The notes under the pieces: model-generated
Database searches by the model: none
The model's input: only the letters and a program-made list of their open reading frames with translations
Told to the model about the DNA's origin: nothing
Assembly (NCBI RefSeq): GCF_026212465.1
Contig: NC_080058.1
Coordinates: 10,209,863 to 10,273,862 of the forward strand
DNA: 64,000 nt
Source: Amaranthus tricolor
Taxonomy: Eukaryota > Streptophyta > Magnoliopsida > Caryophyllales > Amaranthaceae
Reading direction: 5' to 3'
Translations under genes and position numbers: made by a program
Shown here: positions 21,658 through 34,794 of the stretch, one piece after another
Layout: each line of letters starts with the position of its first letter
Numbering within the stretch: the stretch's first letter is position 1

Positions 21658-24600
21658 TTAGAAGGATAAGAGATACTTCTTCCTACCCCAACCTATAGCA
21701 AGTAAATACGTGATAATACAACCAAAAGTAGTGCCAAAGGCAGTTTCCAAAAACTGTCTGTTTTCTCCATCAAATAAAGGGATATGAATGTTCATTCCAA
21801 ATATCCCACATACAACAATCCCTCCATTTATAATCATGTTTGCTGTACTAAGCATCACTCCCATTTGCAACAGTTGGTTCTGTTTGTCGTCTAACATTAT
21901 GTTGATGTAGTCCTCTGTGTCCCCTACGTACTCGCTCATCTAATACAAAATCGATACATCACCATCAAAAACAAGTACCAATGCAGAATTATAGATATAA
22001 GGGTAATATCAAGGAACCAACTCAACCAAATGCTTACGATAATGGTTGTCGCTCTAGGATATGTTATATACTCTAACACTCCCCCTCACGCAAATACCCT
22101 TTGGGCTAGAAGCGTGGATGCAGCACAATTCCTCTTCATACTTGACGCTAAATATTTCACATTAAATAAGGGGTGATTGAGACTCGAACCCCTAACTTCT
22201 TGTCACACTGGCTCTAATACCATGTCAAAGAATCAACTCAACTAAAAGCTTAAACTTATGGTTAAAGCTTCAGAAATGTTATATACTCTAACAGGTAAAA
22301 TCACACAATTGTTCTGCAACATAAAGAACTAAGTGTTCACACGTGATACTATGTTTTAGCCTTTAGAGTTGAGATTGGAGCAACAAGTTGGAGTTACACA
22401 AATCGAGATTCAAACATTGAAGCTAAGAGTTGGAGTAACATTAACGAATCTTAAACGCTAAAATAAAGAAATAGGTATTAAAGACTTACAGCGGACAACT
22501 TCTGTGAAATCCCCTCTACTTGTGCAAAGTATGCTTCTAACAACATTTCTAGCTCTTCAATATTTGGCTTAACATAAGTGTATGAATCAGAATATACAAA
22601 AGACTTTGAATCTTCTTCATCATCCCTGAGTAATAGCAAGTGACTTTTCTATAGAGATGAACAACAACAACTAACATTCCATTATTAAGTGGCTTACACT
22701 TAAAATGGGATTTAGGGGGTCAGTTGTACACAACATTCCCCTTGTTAGAGATAACACTTACAAAAAGATTGTTTCCGATTGACCCTTTTATTAGAGGTGA
22801 AGATAATATAAATTCTACTCTTATACTATTTTCCAATGGATCATAGAGTATATGGTATGACTCAATTAAAAATGCTCACATTTCATCAACATCAACTAGG
22901 TGGTCCCCAGGTTCTGTTCTCATGGAAGTTCTCAAGGAATTTCTCATGGAAAGTCCTTGTTCCATTGAAAGCTTAAGCTTTTCAGTCAGATACATCTCTG
23001 CCATGTCATCGTCATCATCCAACAAATTTTCAAGTTGATCCCTCACCTGTGCAAGAAAGCCCATGTTGATACAAACATAGAGCTAAACAAAGCACATAGT
23101 TTGACATGTAGGTTATTAGCTACTATGAATAAACACAAAATAATTTACAACTTGCAAATGAAGATTAATTATCATCCTTCTAAAGCAAGTGAAATACTTG
23201 CATTAATTGCCAACTGACAACTTTTGTGAAAGCATTTTCCAACTAGTATTCATGTGCTTGTAAGTGGTTACATAAAATTCAAATAAAATTACCATAAACA
23301 AGTGCAAGAAATAAAGAGACATGAGATATACAAGGTTTACCCAACTTTACTTATGTGCTCCTTTGGTGGTATCAACTTCTAATGACGTGTTTGGAACCAT
23401 ATTTTCATTTGTAAATATAAAATTAGCTCAGCTTTATTGTTTGACAAATAAAAAAATCAAATTTGGATTTAAGCCAATTTCATCCTTTTAAAAGTAGTTG
23501 TTAAGAATGGGCTATAATAATTGGTAAAGAATAAACAAGAACAAAATGAACAAAGCACAAAAACAGAGCAAGAATAACAATGGAGACAAACACAAGATTC
23601 ATGAGGTATCTATGGATACCTCCTCTTCAAAACAAGTTTCTTATCATTAATATATCAATACACATCCCCCTCAAAACAAGTTTCTTATCATTAATATATC
23701 AACATACATCAATAACTCAACTCACACAAGCCTTGAGAACACTATCAAGATAAAGATTGAAGCTTTAAACTCAATCTCACACAAACTCAATCAAGGAAGA
23801 ACTCTTATGGTGTAAATCCTAGTTTCTTTCTCTTGTATGTGCCTCTCCAAAAATAACCCTAATGATGCTCTAAGACCCTTTTTTATAGTCCTATAAAATA
23901 TAAGGAAGCCTTAGGACAAAACCCCAACAGCCCACTACAAACTGAGAACAAAATAGAAAACTCGCGTTTTTGGGTGTTGTGGCCCGCTCGACATGGTCAA
24001 GCGTCACATCAGACTCTTCCGATCTTCTCCTGGTGAAAAGCTCGATCGTGCCTCCTTTGCTCGACCACTCGAGCAAACTTCTTTTGCACTCCCTTACAAT
24101 CATTAATCCACTCCATGTCACCAATATGCATCACTTCATTAAGTGATCCAAAGCATATACTTCCATACTTCTTTGCACACACAACATCGTTCTCAATTGT
24201 GCAAGATAGAGCATGGACAACCAAGTGATTAAACTCATTACCAAAGTTATGGGAATTGGCTCTTGATTCAATAGTAGTTAGATTTCAGAATTTGAAAATG
24301 ACTATCCAAATTTGATAAATGAATTATTTGTTCCCAAGCACAACCTTTATGAATTGTAATGACATTCTTGAACACTTGGAGAATAAGATGATAGTGAAAA
24401 AAAATAGGTTAATTGGTGTCTCCTTACAATGAGTTGAGTTTATGCGTTAATATTTCACCTTATAAGACCTTGTATTTAGAGTCCAAGGCATTACTAGAAA
24501 TTGGCCTACAACAAAAATACAACTAAATGCCAAAAGAAATCAGAAATAAGAACTTCACAATATCACAGGTTTCGTGGTACAGAGTGCTATTTCAAGCACG

Positions 24601-27600
24601 TCAAGGTACTTGTTCAAGTAGAGCACATATTGCCACATACCAGAGTTATTTTTTTTGCTCTTAATTAGTGAGAATTGCTTGTTCCAAACAAAATAATTAC
24701 ATGGTGCTCTCGTTCGAGCATAGTCAAGCTCATTCGAGCACTAACACCTATTGTTAGAGTTTGGTATGACTTTGAGTGCACCAATGGAGTTTGAAGAGGT
24801 TGATGGTGTATGGATAAGCATGTGCGTGCGTATGATGATGATGAGGGAGAGTCTTTATGGGCTTCAAATGAGCCGCTCCATCAAGTCTATGGTCTGCTCG
24901 ACCGAGCCTATTGGCTCGACTACATCAGAGAGTCTTCTGTCTTGCTGCTCGACCAAAGTCCAAACCGCTCGACCCCCCTTGTTTCGCTTGATTGATCGAG
25001 CGGGGTGCAATAGAAGCCCCTGTTTTCTTACGCGATAAGTTATTGCGGGATTGTATCACTATGGCTTTTGCCCTAGCACTTGTACATGACTTCTAATATA
25101 AATTGAAGTCCCAACACACATTTCTATATAGATTCTAACCCTAAGCCAAACACAAACACTTCTCTTTATCTATTCTTCTTCTCCAAGTGTAATTCTCCAT
25201 TGTATGAGTTCTTGAGAATTCCATTGATTCTTCGTATAATACAAGCAAGCTAACCACCACCGAGGATGTAGCCCACATTAGGTGAACCTCGTAAATCTTG
25301 TATCTCTTGTTTATTGCATTGTTTCTTATTGTTTTTTATTGCTAGTTTATTGAAGTGTTTGTTTCATTGCATAGAACACCTCTACCATAGTTCTTGGGTG
25401 TTGTTAGGGATAAAGTTTGAACCTTTAGACCCTAGTGTGCTTATTCAATTGGTGTCAGAGCCTAAGGTATTTGGTGGTGCTTGAGAGTATTCAAGAGTGC
25501 AAAACTTATGAAAACATGTCTTTAATAAAGCTAGATATTGAGAAGTTCGATAGGAGTGTAAATTTTGGTTTGTGGCAAGTCAAAATGAAGGCAATATTGA
25601 TACAAAATGGGGTGCACAAGGCTCTTGAAGGTGAAGATAAGAAACTCATTGGAGTGAGTGAAGCAAAATGGGAAGAGATGGATGCTAAGGCTTTGTCAGC
25701 TATTCAGCTATGTCTCTTAAATGAGGTTTTGAGAGAAGTTGTGAAGGAGACCACCTTTAAGGGGATATGGGAGTAGTTGGAGTATCTTTACATGGCAAAG
25801 AGTGTGACCAACAGGCTACTCTTGAAGAGTAGACTCTATGATCTTCGATTGGAGGAAGGTAAACCCCTTAATCCTCACCTTGATGAATTTTATTCTATTG
25901 GATTTGCAAAACATTGATGTAAAACTTGATGATGAGGATTTGGCTATCTATTTGATGCAAAATATTAAATGAAGAGTAGACTCCATCTCTTGCTTCATAG
26001 CTACTAGCTACTTGCTTGAGTCACTTGAGGATATAGCCTCCTTGTCTGAATTTGGATCATCCACACTCTCCACCTCACTAGCAATAGTGAGGGCATAAGC
26101 CACATAGTCACACTCCTCTATATACCTTTTTTGAGGTATAATTCTCCTCTTTTCTCTTTGAGTGGGCAAAACGGTTTCTTTTTCATGTCGAGCATCATCA
26201 TCAATTTCATCAATATTGGGAGGCTCCACCTCCTCTTGGGTGTCATCAGATGTACTTGCAATGTTAGTAAGAGTGTCCTCAACAGTAGGAGTAACCAATG
26301 CATTCTCATTAAAAACTACAGCCCTAGAAGTAGTGATCTATCTAGACTTCTCACACCACACCCTGTATCCCTTTATACCTAAACTATAGCCCATGAAAAT
26401 ACATTTCCTAGCTCTAGGTTCAAACTTTCCCTCACTCACATGAATATAGGCCGGACAGCCAAATACTTTAAGATTAGAATAATCAACCGGCAAATTATAC
26501 CATACCTCCTATGGGGACTTGAAGTTCAATGCTATATGTGGAGAACTGTTCACCAAGTAGCATGCCGTAGAAACTGCTTCGGCCCAAAATCTCTTGCTCA
26601 ATTTAGCTTGTGCGATCATACTCCAAGCCCTTTCAAACAACGTCTTGTTCATCCTTTTGGCTACACCATTTTGTTGAGGCCTTCCAACACATGTTCTATG
26701 CCTCACTATACCCTCCTTGGTGCACTATTGAAGAAACTTCTTATCAACAAAGATATCAAATACATCATCTTTGTGCTTGATGAAATAGCACCAAACCTTC
26801 CTTGAATAGTCATCAATAAGAGTAAGCAAGTAGTTGCACCCACTAAGTGAAGTCTTCCTAGATTGTCCCAAAAGATCAGAATGTATATAATCAAGGATCC
26901 CCTTGGTGTTGTGGATTGCCAGCTTGAAACTCACTCTCTTATGCTTCCCATAAACACAATGTTCACAAAAGCCAAGGTTCCCAGCTTCGTTCCTCCAAAC
27001 AAGTCTTGCTTACTCAACTCATGCATACCTCTCTCACCCATATGACCCAACCTCAAGTGCCAAAGTTTGGTCTCTTCATCGGACATAATGCTAGTGGAGA
27101 CATTCACAGAGCCGGAGATGGTTGAACCCTCTAAAGCATACAAACTCCCGTTCATCTTCCCCTTCATCACAACTAGTGACCCTCTTATGACTTTCATCAC
27201 TCCACCTTGATAAACAATCCTACACCATTCTTGTCTAAAGTACCCAAAGAGATCAAGTTCTTCTTTAACCCGAGAACATGCCTAACATCGGACAAAGTTC
27301 TCACCATACCATCAAACATCTTCATTTGAATACTCCCAACACCGACAACCTTGCAAGTCGCATTATTGCCCATTGTAACATTTCCTCCATCTACCTTTTC
27401 ATAGGTAGTGAAGAGGTCTTTATTGGGTGTCATATGGAAGGAACACCCGAAATCAGGAATCCACTCATTTTCACCCTTGTACTCATGTGTGGCAACTAAA
27501 ACGCCACCATCATCGCTATCATTCACATAGCTAGTCTCGGCATTACTAGAACCCTCCTTAGACCTCTCATCATCATTGGAATGTTTCTTTTTTCACTTCC

Positions 27601-30600
27601 AACAATCCTTCTTGATGTGACTCTTGAGCTTGCAATAGTTGCAAGTCTTGTTCTTGTTTGAACCTCTAGACTTTGACCTACTTTTGCCCTTGTTACCACT
27701 ACCATAAGTAGAACCCTTACCATTAACTCTACCCCTCACATACAAGCCATCATTTGAGATACTAGATGATTTAATTGACAATTGTGTATCAATCAAGTCT
27801 CATTAAGTCAAGGCATTTTTAACATCATCACTACTCAAATTGTCTCTACCATAGAGCAAGGTTTCCCTAAAATGCTTGTAAGATGGTGGTAATGAACACA
27901 ACAAATAGATAGCCAAGTACTCATCATCAAGTTTTACATCAATGTTTTGCAAGTCCATAAAAATAGAATAAAATTCATCAAGGTGAGGTTTAAGGGGTTT
28001 ACCTTCCTCCAATCGAAAATCGTAGAGTCTACTCTTCAAGAGTAGCCGGTTGGTCACACTCTTTCCCGTTTAAAGAGACTTCAACTTCTCCCATATCCCC
28101 TTAGAGGTGTTCTCCTTCAAAACTTCTCTCAAAACCTCATTTGAGAGACATAGTTGAATAGCTAACAAAGCCTTAACATCCATCTCTTCCCATTTTGCTT
28201 CACTTACTCTAATGGGTTTCTTATCTTCACCTTCAAGAGCCTTGTGCACCCCATTTTGTCAATATTGCCTTCATTTTGACTTGCCACTCCTATCAAACTT
28301 CCGAATATCTAGCTTCATTAAAGACATGTTTCCACAAGTTTTGCACTCTTGAACACTCCCAAACACCACCAAAAGCGTTAAGCTTTGATACCAATTGAAA
28401 AACGAAGCACATTAGGGTCTAAAGTTTCAATCTTTATCCCTAGTAACACCCAAGAACAATGGTAGAGGTGTTCTATGCAATGAAACAAACACTTCAATAA
28501 ACTAGCAATGAAAAACAATAAGAAATAATGTAATAAACAAAAGACACAAGATTTACGAGGTTCACCCAATGTGGGCTAGTCCTCGGTGGTGATTAGCTTG
28601 CTTCTATTATGTGAAGAATCAATGGAGTTCTCAAGAACTCATACAATGGAGAATTACACTTGGAGAAGAAGAATAGAGAAAGAGAAGGGTTTGTGTTTGG
28701 CTTAGGGTTAGAATCTACATGGGAATGTGTGTAGGGACTTCTATTTATATGAGAAGTCATGTACAAGTGATGGGGCAAAAGCCCATAATAAGACAGTCCA
28801 AGCAATAATTTATCGCGTAAGAAAACAAAGGGCATTCTGAACCTTCGCTCGACCGGTCGAGCAAAACATGGTCTGGTCGAGCGGCTTGGAATTTTGTCGA
28901 GCAAAAGATCAGAAAGTCCCTGATGTGGCTGGAGCAAGCTCGACTGGTCGAGTGGCACCTCAAACACCTCCCTCATCATACACACACATAAACACATCCA
29001 TACACAATCAACCTTATCATACTTCATTTGGTGCACTCAAAGTCACACCAAACTCGAACACCATCCATCACCATTTGATATTGTGGTATTAAATGGTAAT
29101 GAAAAATTATGAAGAACAATACATGTTTGATGGTGGTAGTTCCGCAACCATGAGAATGGCTAGCACACTTTATGAAAATTAAAATTAAAATTCATTTTCA
29201 TTACCACCATTTAATACCAATAACCTAACACCCCGTTAAAAACTTAGTTGCCAATCAACAACTTTTGCATAAGCATTTACCCAAATCTAGTGTTAGTAAG
29301 TGAAAGCATGATCTTCAAACAATGTTAAGATAAACAAGAAGAAAACAAATAGAAAAAACAATAAAGAGAAACAAGAGACTCACGACTTGGAGAAGATTAA
29401 ATGGTAGAGAAAGAGAGGGTTTGAGGTTAGAGGTAGACAAACAGCTAATAAGTTAGGATTTTACCTGGACTATTATATTTTTAGTACAGGGCATTGCAAA
29501 TAATTGGTTAACCACATAAATGCACATAAATGCTAAAAAATCAAAAATAAATGCTTCTATAAGTCACATGTTGTCTCAATGTAGAGTGCTCATTCGAGCA
29601 GCATAATCTAGAGGCTTTTGTTTACTCTTGCCAAAAGCCCAGAAGTGTTCTCCTGAGTACTTAAAATGCTCATCTGAGTAAAATTATTATGTGGAGTGCT
29701 CGTTTAAGCACCGACATCAAGGAGATATGGCATTCTACCACTGCTCGTTAAGCAAACAGATCATTCATTCAAACACTCCAATTTCTTTAACTTTCCATTT
29801 GATTTAATATAGGCCTTATGCTCAAACAAGCAACAAAATTGCTCATCCCAAAACCATATCAAATGTTCACTAAAGGCACAACTACAACAACAATAAAAAT
29901 CACCTTTTGCACGCGACCGGAAATTGCAACCAAACGGCTCTTTATTTGCCTTACACGATCAAGAATAAGTGTGCTAATTTGAGAAGTTAGTTGGTCAAGT
30001 GCAGGATATGCCTCCTGCTCCAGGGTTTGAGTCTGAAAAGGATAAGACCAAAGTATTGTACTCCATGAAAAGGAAAAGAACAAAAATTTGAAACAAAAAT
30101 CATAAAATTTTAAGTAAAATGTAAGAAATACCTCGGTTTCAAGGCACCTACAAGCAGATTCTAGACAAGCTTCAAGTGCCCTGAACTCGAATGGCAATGA
30201 TATAGGACCGCTACATGGGATTAAGGATGCATCAACCGTATTTTTTCCAATGCTTCCTTTAATTGCCACATTTAATGCATCTATAGCTTTTCCAAGTCCC
30301 CCTGATTTTCTTCTGATCAATGGTTTTGCAGAACTACCATGTCGATGAGAACTCTTTTCCTCTCCTCCCACGTATGGATCATTACTCTCCTTGGCCTTCA
30401 CAAGGAAAAATCCACAGCTAAAAATTAATAATTCCAGATTTTCTTTGTAAATGTTCTACTTCTACTCGTTAATTACTCAATTAAAATCTTCTAAGTAAAT
30501 GTGCTACTCAAAGTTCTAAACCATTTTCTTCAGTCTTCACTTCATCAATTGTAGTTAGACTGGACACGAAAAGAAAGAACTTTAATCAAACACATGGGAC

Positions 30601-31703
30601 AAAAAATAGACGATGGACTCTAATCTAGTAGTACCTATACCTACATCTACATGTTTTGGTACAAAATAACAATAACTCATTTCAAGTCAACCCAAAAACA
30701 ATTAATAATTTTAAAATTTTCTGATGGTAAACGTAAAAGTTCATGTAACATATCACCATATGTAATATGAGATGTAGCATTTACAAATGAATTATATAAT
30801 TCATTGTACCCAATAACTAACTCGACCAAAAGCTTAAACGGATGATCGAGGCCTGATATTTATCATATAATTTATCACGCCCCCTCTCACAACTATACGA
30901 GAGCCAACTAGGCTAGAAGAATGAATGCAATACAAGTCTCCCTCATAATTAACACCAATAATTTAACTTTAAAAGCGAGGTGAAAAAAATTCAAACTCTG
31001 GGCTTTCGATACATGTGAAGGAATAACTACACCAAAAGTTTAAGCGATGGCCAAGGTCAGCGATGGCCAAGGTCAGCGATGGTTTAGGTCTCAATATATG
31101 TTATATACTACACATTGTTTAGGCCTCAATATATGTTACATACACTACTGCATTTCTCTTTGTAGCTCGCTATACACAAATAAAATAATCAAAGAAACAA
31201 TACATTGAGCATGACAAAAGATATAAAACACTACTTTATGTTAATGTCGACAAACAAACGAGTCTAGAAAGTAAAAACACAATATGGATGCATACCTTTT
31301 GAAAAGCACCGGCAATACGTTGGCTAAGATCTTCAACAAACTCAACAACTAGAGGATTAGAAGAATTAATCATAAGAACCTCAGTAGCAGTAATAATGGC
31401 CTTGATATGCTCCAGATTTACAACAATAGCCCGTTCACGCCCAAATATCGAAGATGGGTACGACAAAACCGGGTCAAGAGCACGGAGGTCACGTGCCGGC
31501 AGCCCGGTACGACGCATAATTTGGTGTTTTGATATTTCATCAAGGCAAGAATCCCCTGTATCTGAGATCATTAACCATACCCTGGTTCCTATCCCTTGCC
31601 TTCTCTTAGCTTGGTTATGATGATGTGGCGTAGCTCTTGGACCCCATGTCATTACTTCTTCCATTAACATGCTTCGATTTTGATTGTTACGTTTCCACGC
31701 CAT
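21658..31703 (-). CDS. MRS2: MRS2/CorA-type magnesium transporter
   Basis: Six coding exons on the minus strand: 31703-31296, 30395-30132, 30032-29904, 23046-22880, 22625-22490 and 21939-21658. All have GT-AG borders and phases that agree, giving 461 residues. Plant MRS2 landmarks appear in order: [27 protein letters not shown] and [18 protein letters not shown] in exon 1; [13 protein letters not shown] in exon 2; [15 protein letters not shown] in exon 3; [16 protein letters not shown] in exon 4; [11 protein letters not shown] in exon 5; [15 protein letters not shown] in exon 6. The Mg2+-selectivity motif GMN is at residues 416-418, after the first membrane helix (about 394-415); the second helix is about 434-453, followed by a basic tail. 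The length is slightly short of the 484 residues I recall for MRS2-3, the closest match by eye. These pentameric channels carry Mg2+ across organelle, vacuolar or plasma membranes. The coding frame is intact although intron 3 (6.9 kb) is filled with retrotransposon sequence. Confidence 0.92.
22007..22293 (-). mobile_element. Complete TRIM retrotransposon in the last MRS2 intron
   Basis: A 287-bp element in the minus orientation. The 5' LTR is 22293-22223 (71 bp) and the 3' LTR 22078-22007 (72 bp); both start TGTTAGAGTATATAACAT. The primer-binding site TGGTATTAGAGCC follows the 5' LTR at 22222-22210, and the polypurine tract GTGAGGGGGAG precedes the 3' LTR at about 22089-22079. Perfect 5-bp target duplications GGTAA sit at 22002-22006 and 22294-22298. 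It encodes nothing and must use enzymes of another element. Confidence 0.9.
23510..24250 (-). repeat. Solo LTR-like block, Copia type
   Basis: Minus-strand features of an LTR are visible: a TATA box (GGACTATAAAAAAGGG, near 23892-23877), a long leader, and GCTCGA-type palindromes (for example TGCTCGAGTGGTCGAGCA around 24075-24058) like those of the neighbouring Copia LTRs. An internal direct repeat occurs at about 23629-23661 and 23673-23702 (ACAAGTTTCTTATCATTAAT). No primer site or coding region is attached. Ends are approximate. Confidence 0.5.
24752..25447 (+). repeat. Copia LTR, plus orientation
   Basis: Begins TGTTAGAGTTTGGTATGACT and ends GCTTATTCA just before the primer site. It is the inverted counterpart of 28396-29060, which begins TGTTCGAGTTTGGTGTGACT on the minus strand. 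It contains CTCGACC and CTCGACT motifs at 24895-25000. Confidence 0.75.
25516..25953 (+). pseudogene. Copia gag fragment, plus orientation
   Basis: Starts [20 protein letters not shown], the usual Copia gag opening, and runs through [19 protein letters not shown] and [17 protein letters not shown] stop (25774-25776) and a small frameshift near 25895 break it, and it is cut off after LAIYL at about 25953, where the minus-oriented part begins. The same gag segment is present in inverted orientation at 28330-27803. Confidence 0.75.
26000..28330 (-). pseudogene. Copia gag-protease-integrase, minus orientation
   Basis: Read on the minus strand: degraded gag (28330-27803, with [20 protein letters not shown]), zinc knuckle [14 protein letters not shown] (near 27600), protease region [15 protein letters not shown] in which the catalytic DSG is changed to DFG, GAG-pre-integrase ([17 protein letters not shown]), integrase core ([30 protein letters not shown]), then an acidic linker and the very start of reverse transcriptase ([10 protein letters not shown] near 26000-25975). 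Several stops and frameshifts occur, so no polyprotein can be made. It lies in the same orientation as the host MRS2 gene. Confidence 0.82.
28396..29060 (-). repeat. Copia LTR, minus orientation
   Basis: Inverted counterpart of 24752-25447, about 665 bp. It carries the perfect palindrome GCTCGACCGGTCGAGC at 28849-28864 and related CTCGAC motifs nearby. A primer-binding site lies just beyond its end at 28393-28381. Confidence 0.75.
29075..29245. repeat. Foldback, MITE-like
   Basis: GGTATTAAATGGTAATGAAAA on the left pairs with TTTTCATTACCACCATTTAATACC on the right, leaving a loop of about 80 bp. The right side continues AACCTAACACCCCGTT, a phrase common at MITE ends, but no TSD is resolved. 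Confidence 0.4.
30808..31115 (-). mobile_element. Degenerate TRIM in the first coding intron of MRS2
   Basis: Same layout as the complete TRIM at 22007: terminal blocks containing AACTCGACCAAAAGCTTAAAC (left) and TACACCAAAAGTTTAAGCGA (right), a polypyrimidine complement CGCCCCCTCTCAC next to the left block, and a badly decayed primer site near 31000-31012. A 16-bp unit (GCGATGGCCAAGGTCA) is tandemly repeated at about 31044-31079, and a 35-bp GTTTAGG...ATATGTTA unit is duplicated just after it. Confidence 0.5.
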
Positions 31704-33761
31704 ATTCTGTAGGAACTCAAAGATATAAAAATGCGAAATATAACAACAATTGTTAAAAATTTATAACCCAAGAAAAAAAACTATGACAACTATTATTTAG
31801 TTATTTCCTGATCTCATATCTTGAGTGTCTTCTATCTAATCACACTTTTTTCTTACTCCAAAGATTATAACCCTACTACGTGAACTAACCCTATGAATTA
31901 GCCACGGTTGCAGCAGATTGATTCTAATATCAACTAAAACAATATGACTTACTTATTAACTAAGTAAGTAGATCATTACAGGGTTTACTTATACAAAAGA
32001 ATCATATCTCAAACCATAACCTATAAAGGGATGTTATAAGATCTAAACCTAACTATAATATGTGATATCGAGTCCAAACAGCTAAACCACAATCCAAAAT
32101 ATAACTAGAATCTTAAAAAAATAAAAGATAAGTCTCCAAAGCCAAACTACCACAAAATTCTACTATAGACCGCATGATCTCTACAACAGCTATCCAACCA
32201 AACTAAAAGTCCTCAAAAAGTGCTCTAACCACCTCGGATATCTCTCCCTTTCCAGTTGGTATTGATCTGCAAGCAATCTAAAAGATTATAAACAACTGGA
32301 GGTTAGACTTAACTGAATGGGAAAAAGCAATACAAAACAAAACATAACATAAGAAAAGAAAAACAAAATAGATATAATTGAAAGAAAAAGGCTTAAAAAC
32401 AACATCAGACTTAGATCTTATTGCGGAATAGAAATCTAGTTGAGAGAAGCACCATAACTCTAAGGCTATGTCACTCTCGGGTGAGGCTAGTCAATATCTC
32501 AATGACAATTCGCCTCAAAATATGAAATAGTGGACAAAGTGTCCCTATACTCCATCAATGGCCGGCCCTCGAGCCTTATGCACCGACTCAATCACAACAT
32601 CAGCATAAGTAAACGCAACAAGCTTTATGTCATTAAAATATTCAATTACAAAAGAACTTTAATAAAGCTATGTTTAAAAAATGTAGTTTGTTTAGACCCT
32701 TTTGAGGGACTGCAACAATTCACCATATAATATTGCTTTAAGGAGTCAAGATCAGTCTACAATTATTCACTAGAAGGAAGCATTACAAAAATCACTACGT
32801 CACCATGATGCATTTTGATGCTACTAAGCTTACTATATAACTCATTACATCTCTCAACCTAGATTCTAATCTATCATTCTAACATTCAATGTCATAAAGT
32901 TACTTCTAACTATAACAAAGAGCACAAGGTTAATTAAGAATTGAAAAGCTTACAATGTCAAGATTACCCTACCTATATCAATAATGTAGTCAAGAGTGAT
33001 CATGATAAAACCGAAATTGTCATAGACTAGCAATCATCATAATTTACCCAAGTAATTCCATGCATTCTCAATTTGTCCCTTAACTCCAATGCCAACTAGA
33101 TATGAGTACTTCTCTTTTAAATTTAGCAAGGTATTCATTTTCAAATTTCAAAAACACAACTCAAGACTTTTAAATTTGGATTCAAATATTACAGTTCAAT
33201 GTTAATTTATCAAGTTAATTCTTCATTATTCTCCAATATTCCAATTTTAAAACACAATTCACACGTTCTAGTAAAAACTCAACAATACTCACATAGACTT
33301 TTACTAACCAATTCAAAAATGTCAATTATCCAACATCTAATCACAAGGAGTGTTATTGTTATAGGTACATTTAATAGTAAGATTGTAATTAGTTATAAGT
33401 GGGTATTAGTGATAGTCTTAGTTCTATAAAAGGGGATATAAGTGATAGTCTTAGATTTTATCAAATAAAAGGAAATAAAACACTATTCTTCTACTCTTTT
33501 AAATTTCTTTTCTTCTACCTCTCTTTCCTATGCACATGGTTGCTTAAGATTCAACAACCATAATATTGGTATCGGAGCCATTCTTTCCTTGGCACTAATA
33601 GCAATATTCTTTCTCTTCTATTCTCTTCTAATTGAAAATACCCAAAATTCTTCCATTGTCAAATCTTGCACACAACTTGTTTGTGAAAAATGCATTGCCA
33701 TATTCCTTAGAAATCTTAGAATTTTTCCCCAAACTAGAGATTTCTTTTAGTGGTTGTAAAG

Positions 33762-34794
33762 ATGAGGAGTGATGAGTTTTGCAAAACCATAAAATTTGAA
33801 GAACCAATTATCCCACAACTTGAAGAAGCCAAACAAAAGAAGGATATCAAATCTTTTAAAAAACTTTTGAAAGATAAATGTTTTGATAGTTGGAATAAAA
33901 GATTGTGTAAATGGTGTAATGAACCAATTCTTAATCATAATTGCCAACATAATAGTGATAATTGGGGATTTATTGTAGTATATGATGAAGTAATGATTAT
34001 GTGATTGCATTAGATATGTTCGATAGCATGCTTGAAGTAAATATTATTCAAGAATTAGCAACGTGTGATTTAAAAATTGATACTCAAGAATCTATAAATG
34101 TTGATCATATAAACTCATGTGCAAAAAGTAAGTTGGGTTCTAAAGGCTTTGTTCATATGGATGGTGATTTGGTTAATTGTGTGATTGATGACATGAGTGA
34201 ACATGATTTAGTTAAAAATCATAAGTATTTTGTGGCAATTGAACCTGAAAATTTATTTTCAAAACATGGGGAAATTCTTAAAGTACATTCAATTGAAAGT
34301 TATATTCTCCAAACTAAGAATCTGCTAAGAGAAACTCATCAATGGGCACGTACAAAATGTGAGACCGTTGTGGAAATTGGTACTTTGTCAAGAGTGCAAT
34401 CAAGCTCCAAGAAAGTTAAAGAAGATATGAGATGTACAAGAAAAAGAGAAAACTTTGGACAAAATATACTTAAGTGCTTGACCCACCTTAGTTGTTAAAA
34501 ATCAAGAAACGAAAGATTTCTATGCATGTTTTTAGTTTTATTCATGAAGTAGTGAATAAGTACAATAAAGATGCCTTGTTACTTGATCATTATCAACAAT
34601 CCGAGTTTCAAAAGCACAATGCTACTCTTAAAATTCAAGCAAATGTTGGGGAAAATGGAAGTATTGTAGCACAATTTTTCAAAGAACATGATGTTGCTTG
34701 CTCATTTATTGGCAAAGAAGATTCAAGGAATAATAAGTTTCAACTCTGGTGTCATGGAATCAGAAATTACCGACATATGTGGGTTGTATGTTGA
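33762..34794 (+). pseudogene. Unknown frames inside the unclassified LTR element
   Basis: Three consecutive frames (33762-34004, about 34001-34498 and 34492-34794) read as one former protein of about 340 residues broken by two frameshifts or stops. The first part is Lys-rich and has a cysteine cluster CKWCNEPILNHNC. The second is acidic (EHDLVKNHKYFVAIEPENLF). The third has no marker motif. I see no gag zinc knuckle, protease, integrase or polymerase signature. It may be a highly diverged gag or a captured host gene fragment. Confidence 0.4.

Larger units (their letters stand above)
24752..29060. mobile_element. Palindromic (head-to-head) Copia retrotransposon
   Basis: Two 5' halves of one Copia family face each other inside MRS2 intron 3. 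The left half is in plus orientation: LTR 24752-25447, primer site TGGTGTCAGAGCC at 25450, and gag to about 25953. The right half is in minus orientation: LTR 29060-28396, primer site TGGTATCAAAGCT near 28393, then gag, protease and integrase, with the start of reverse transcriptase near 26000. The two meet at about 25954-25980. Most of the reverse transcriptase, RNase H and the 3' LTRs are missing from both. The flanking pentamers (CCTAT on the left, CCATC on the right) do not match, so a single clean integration is not shown. Confidence 0.75.
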
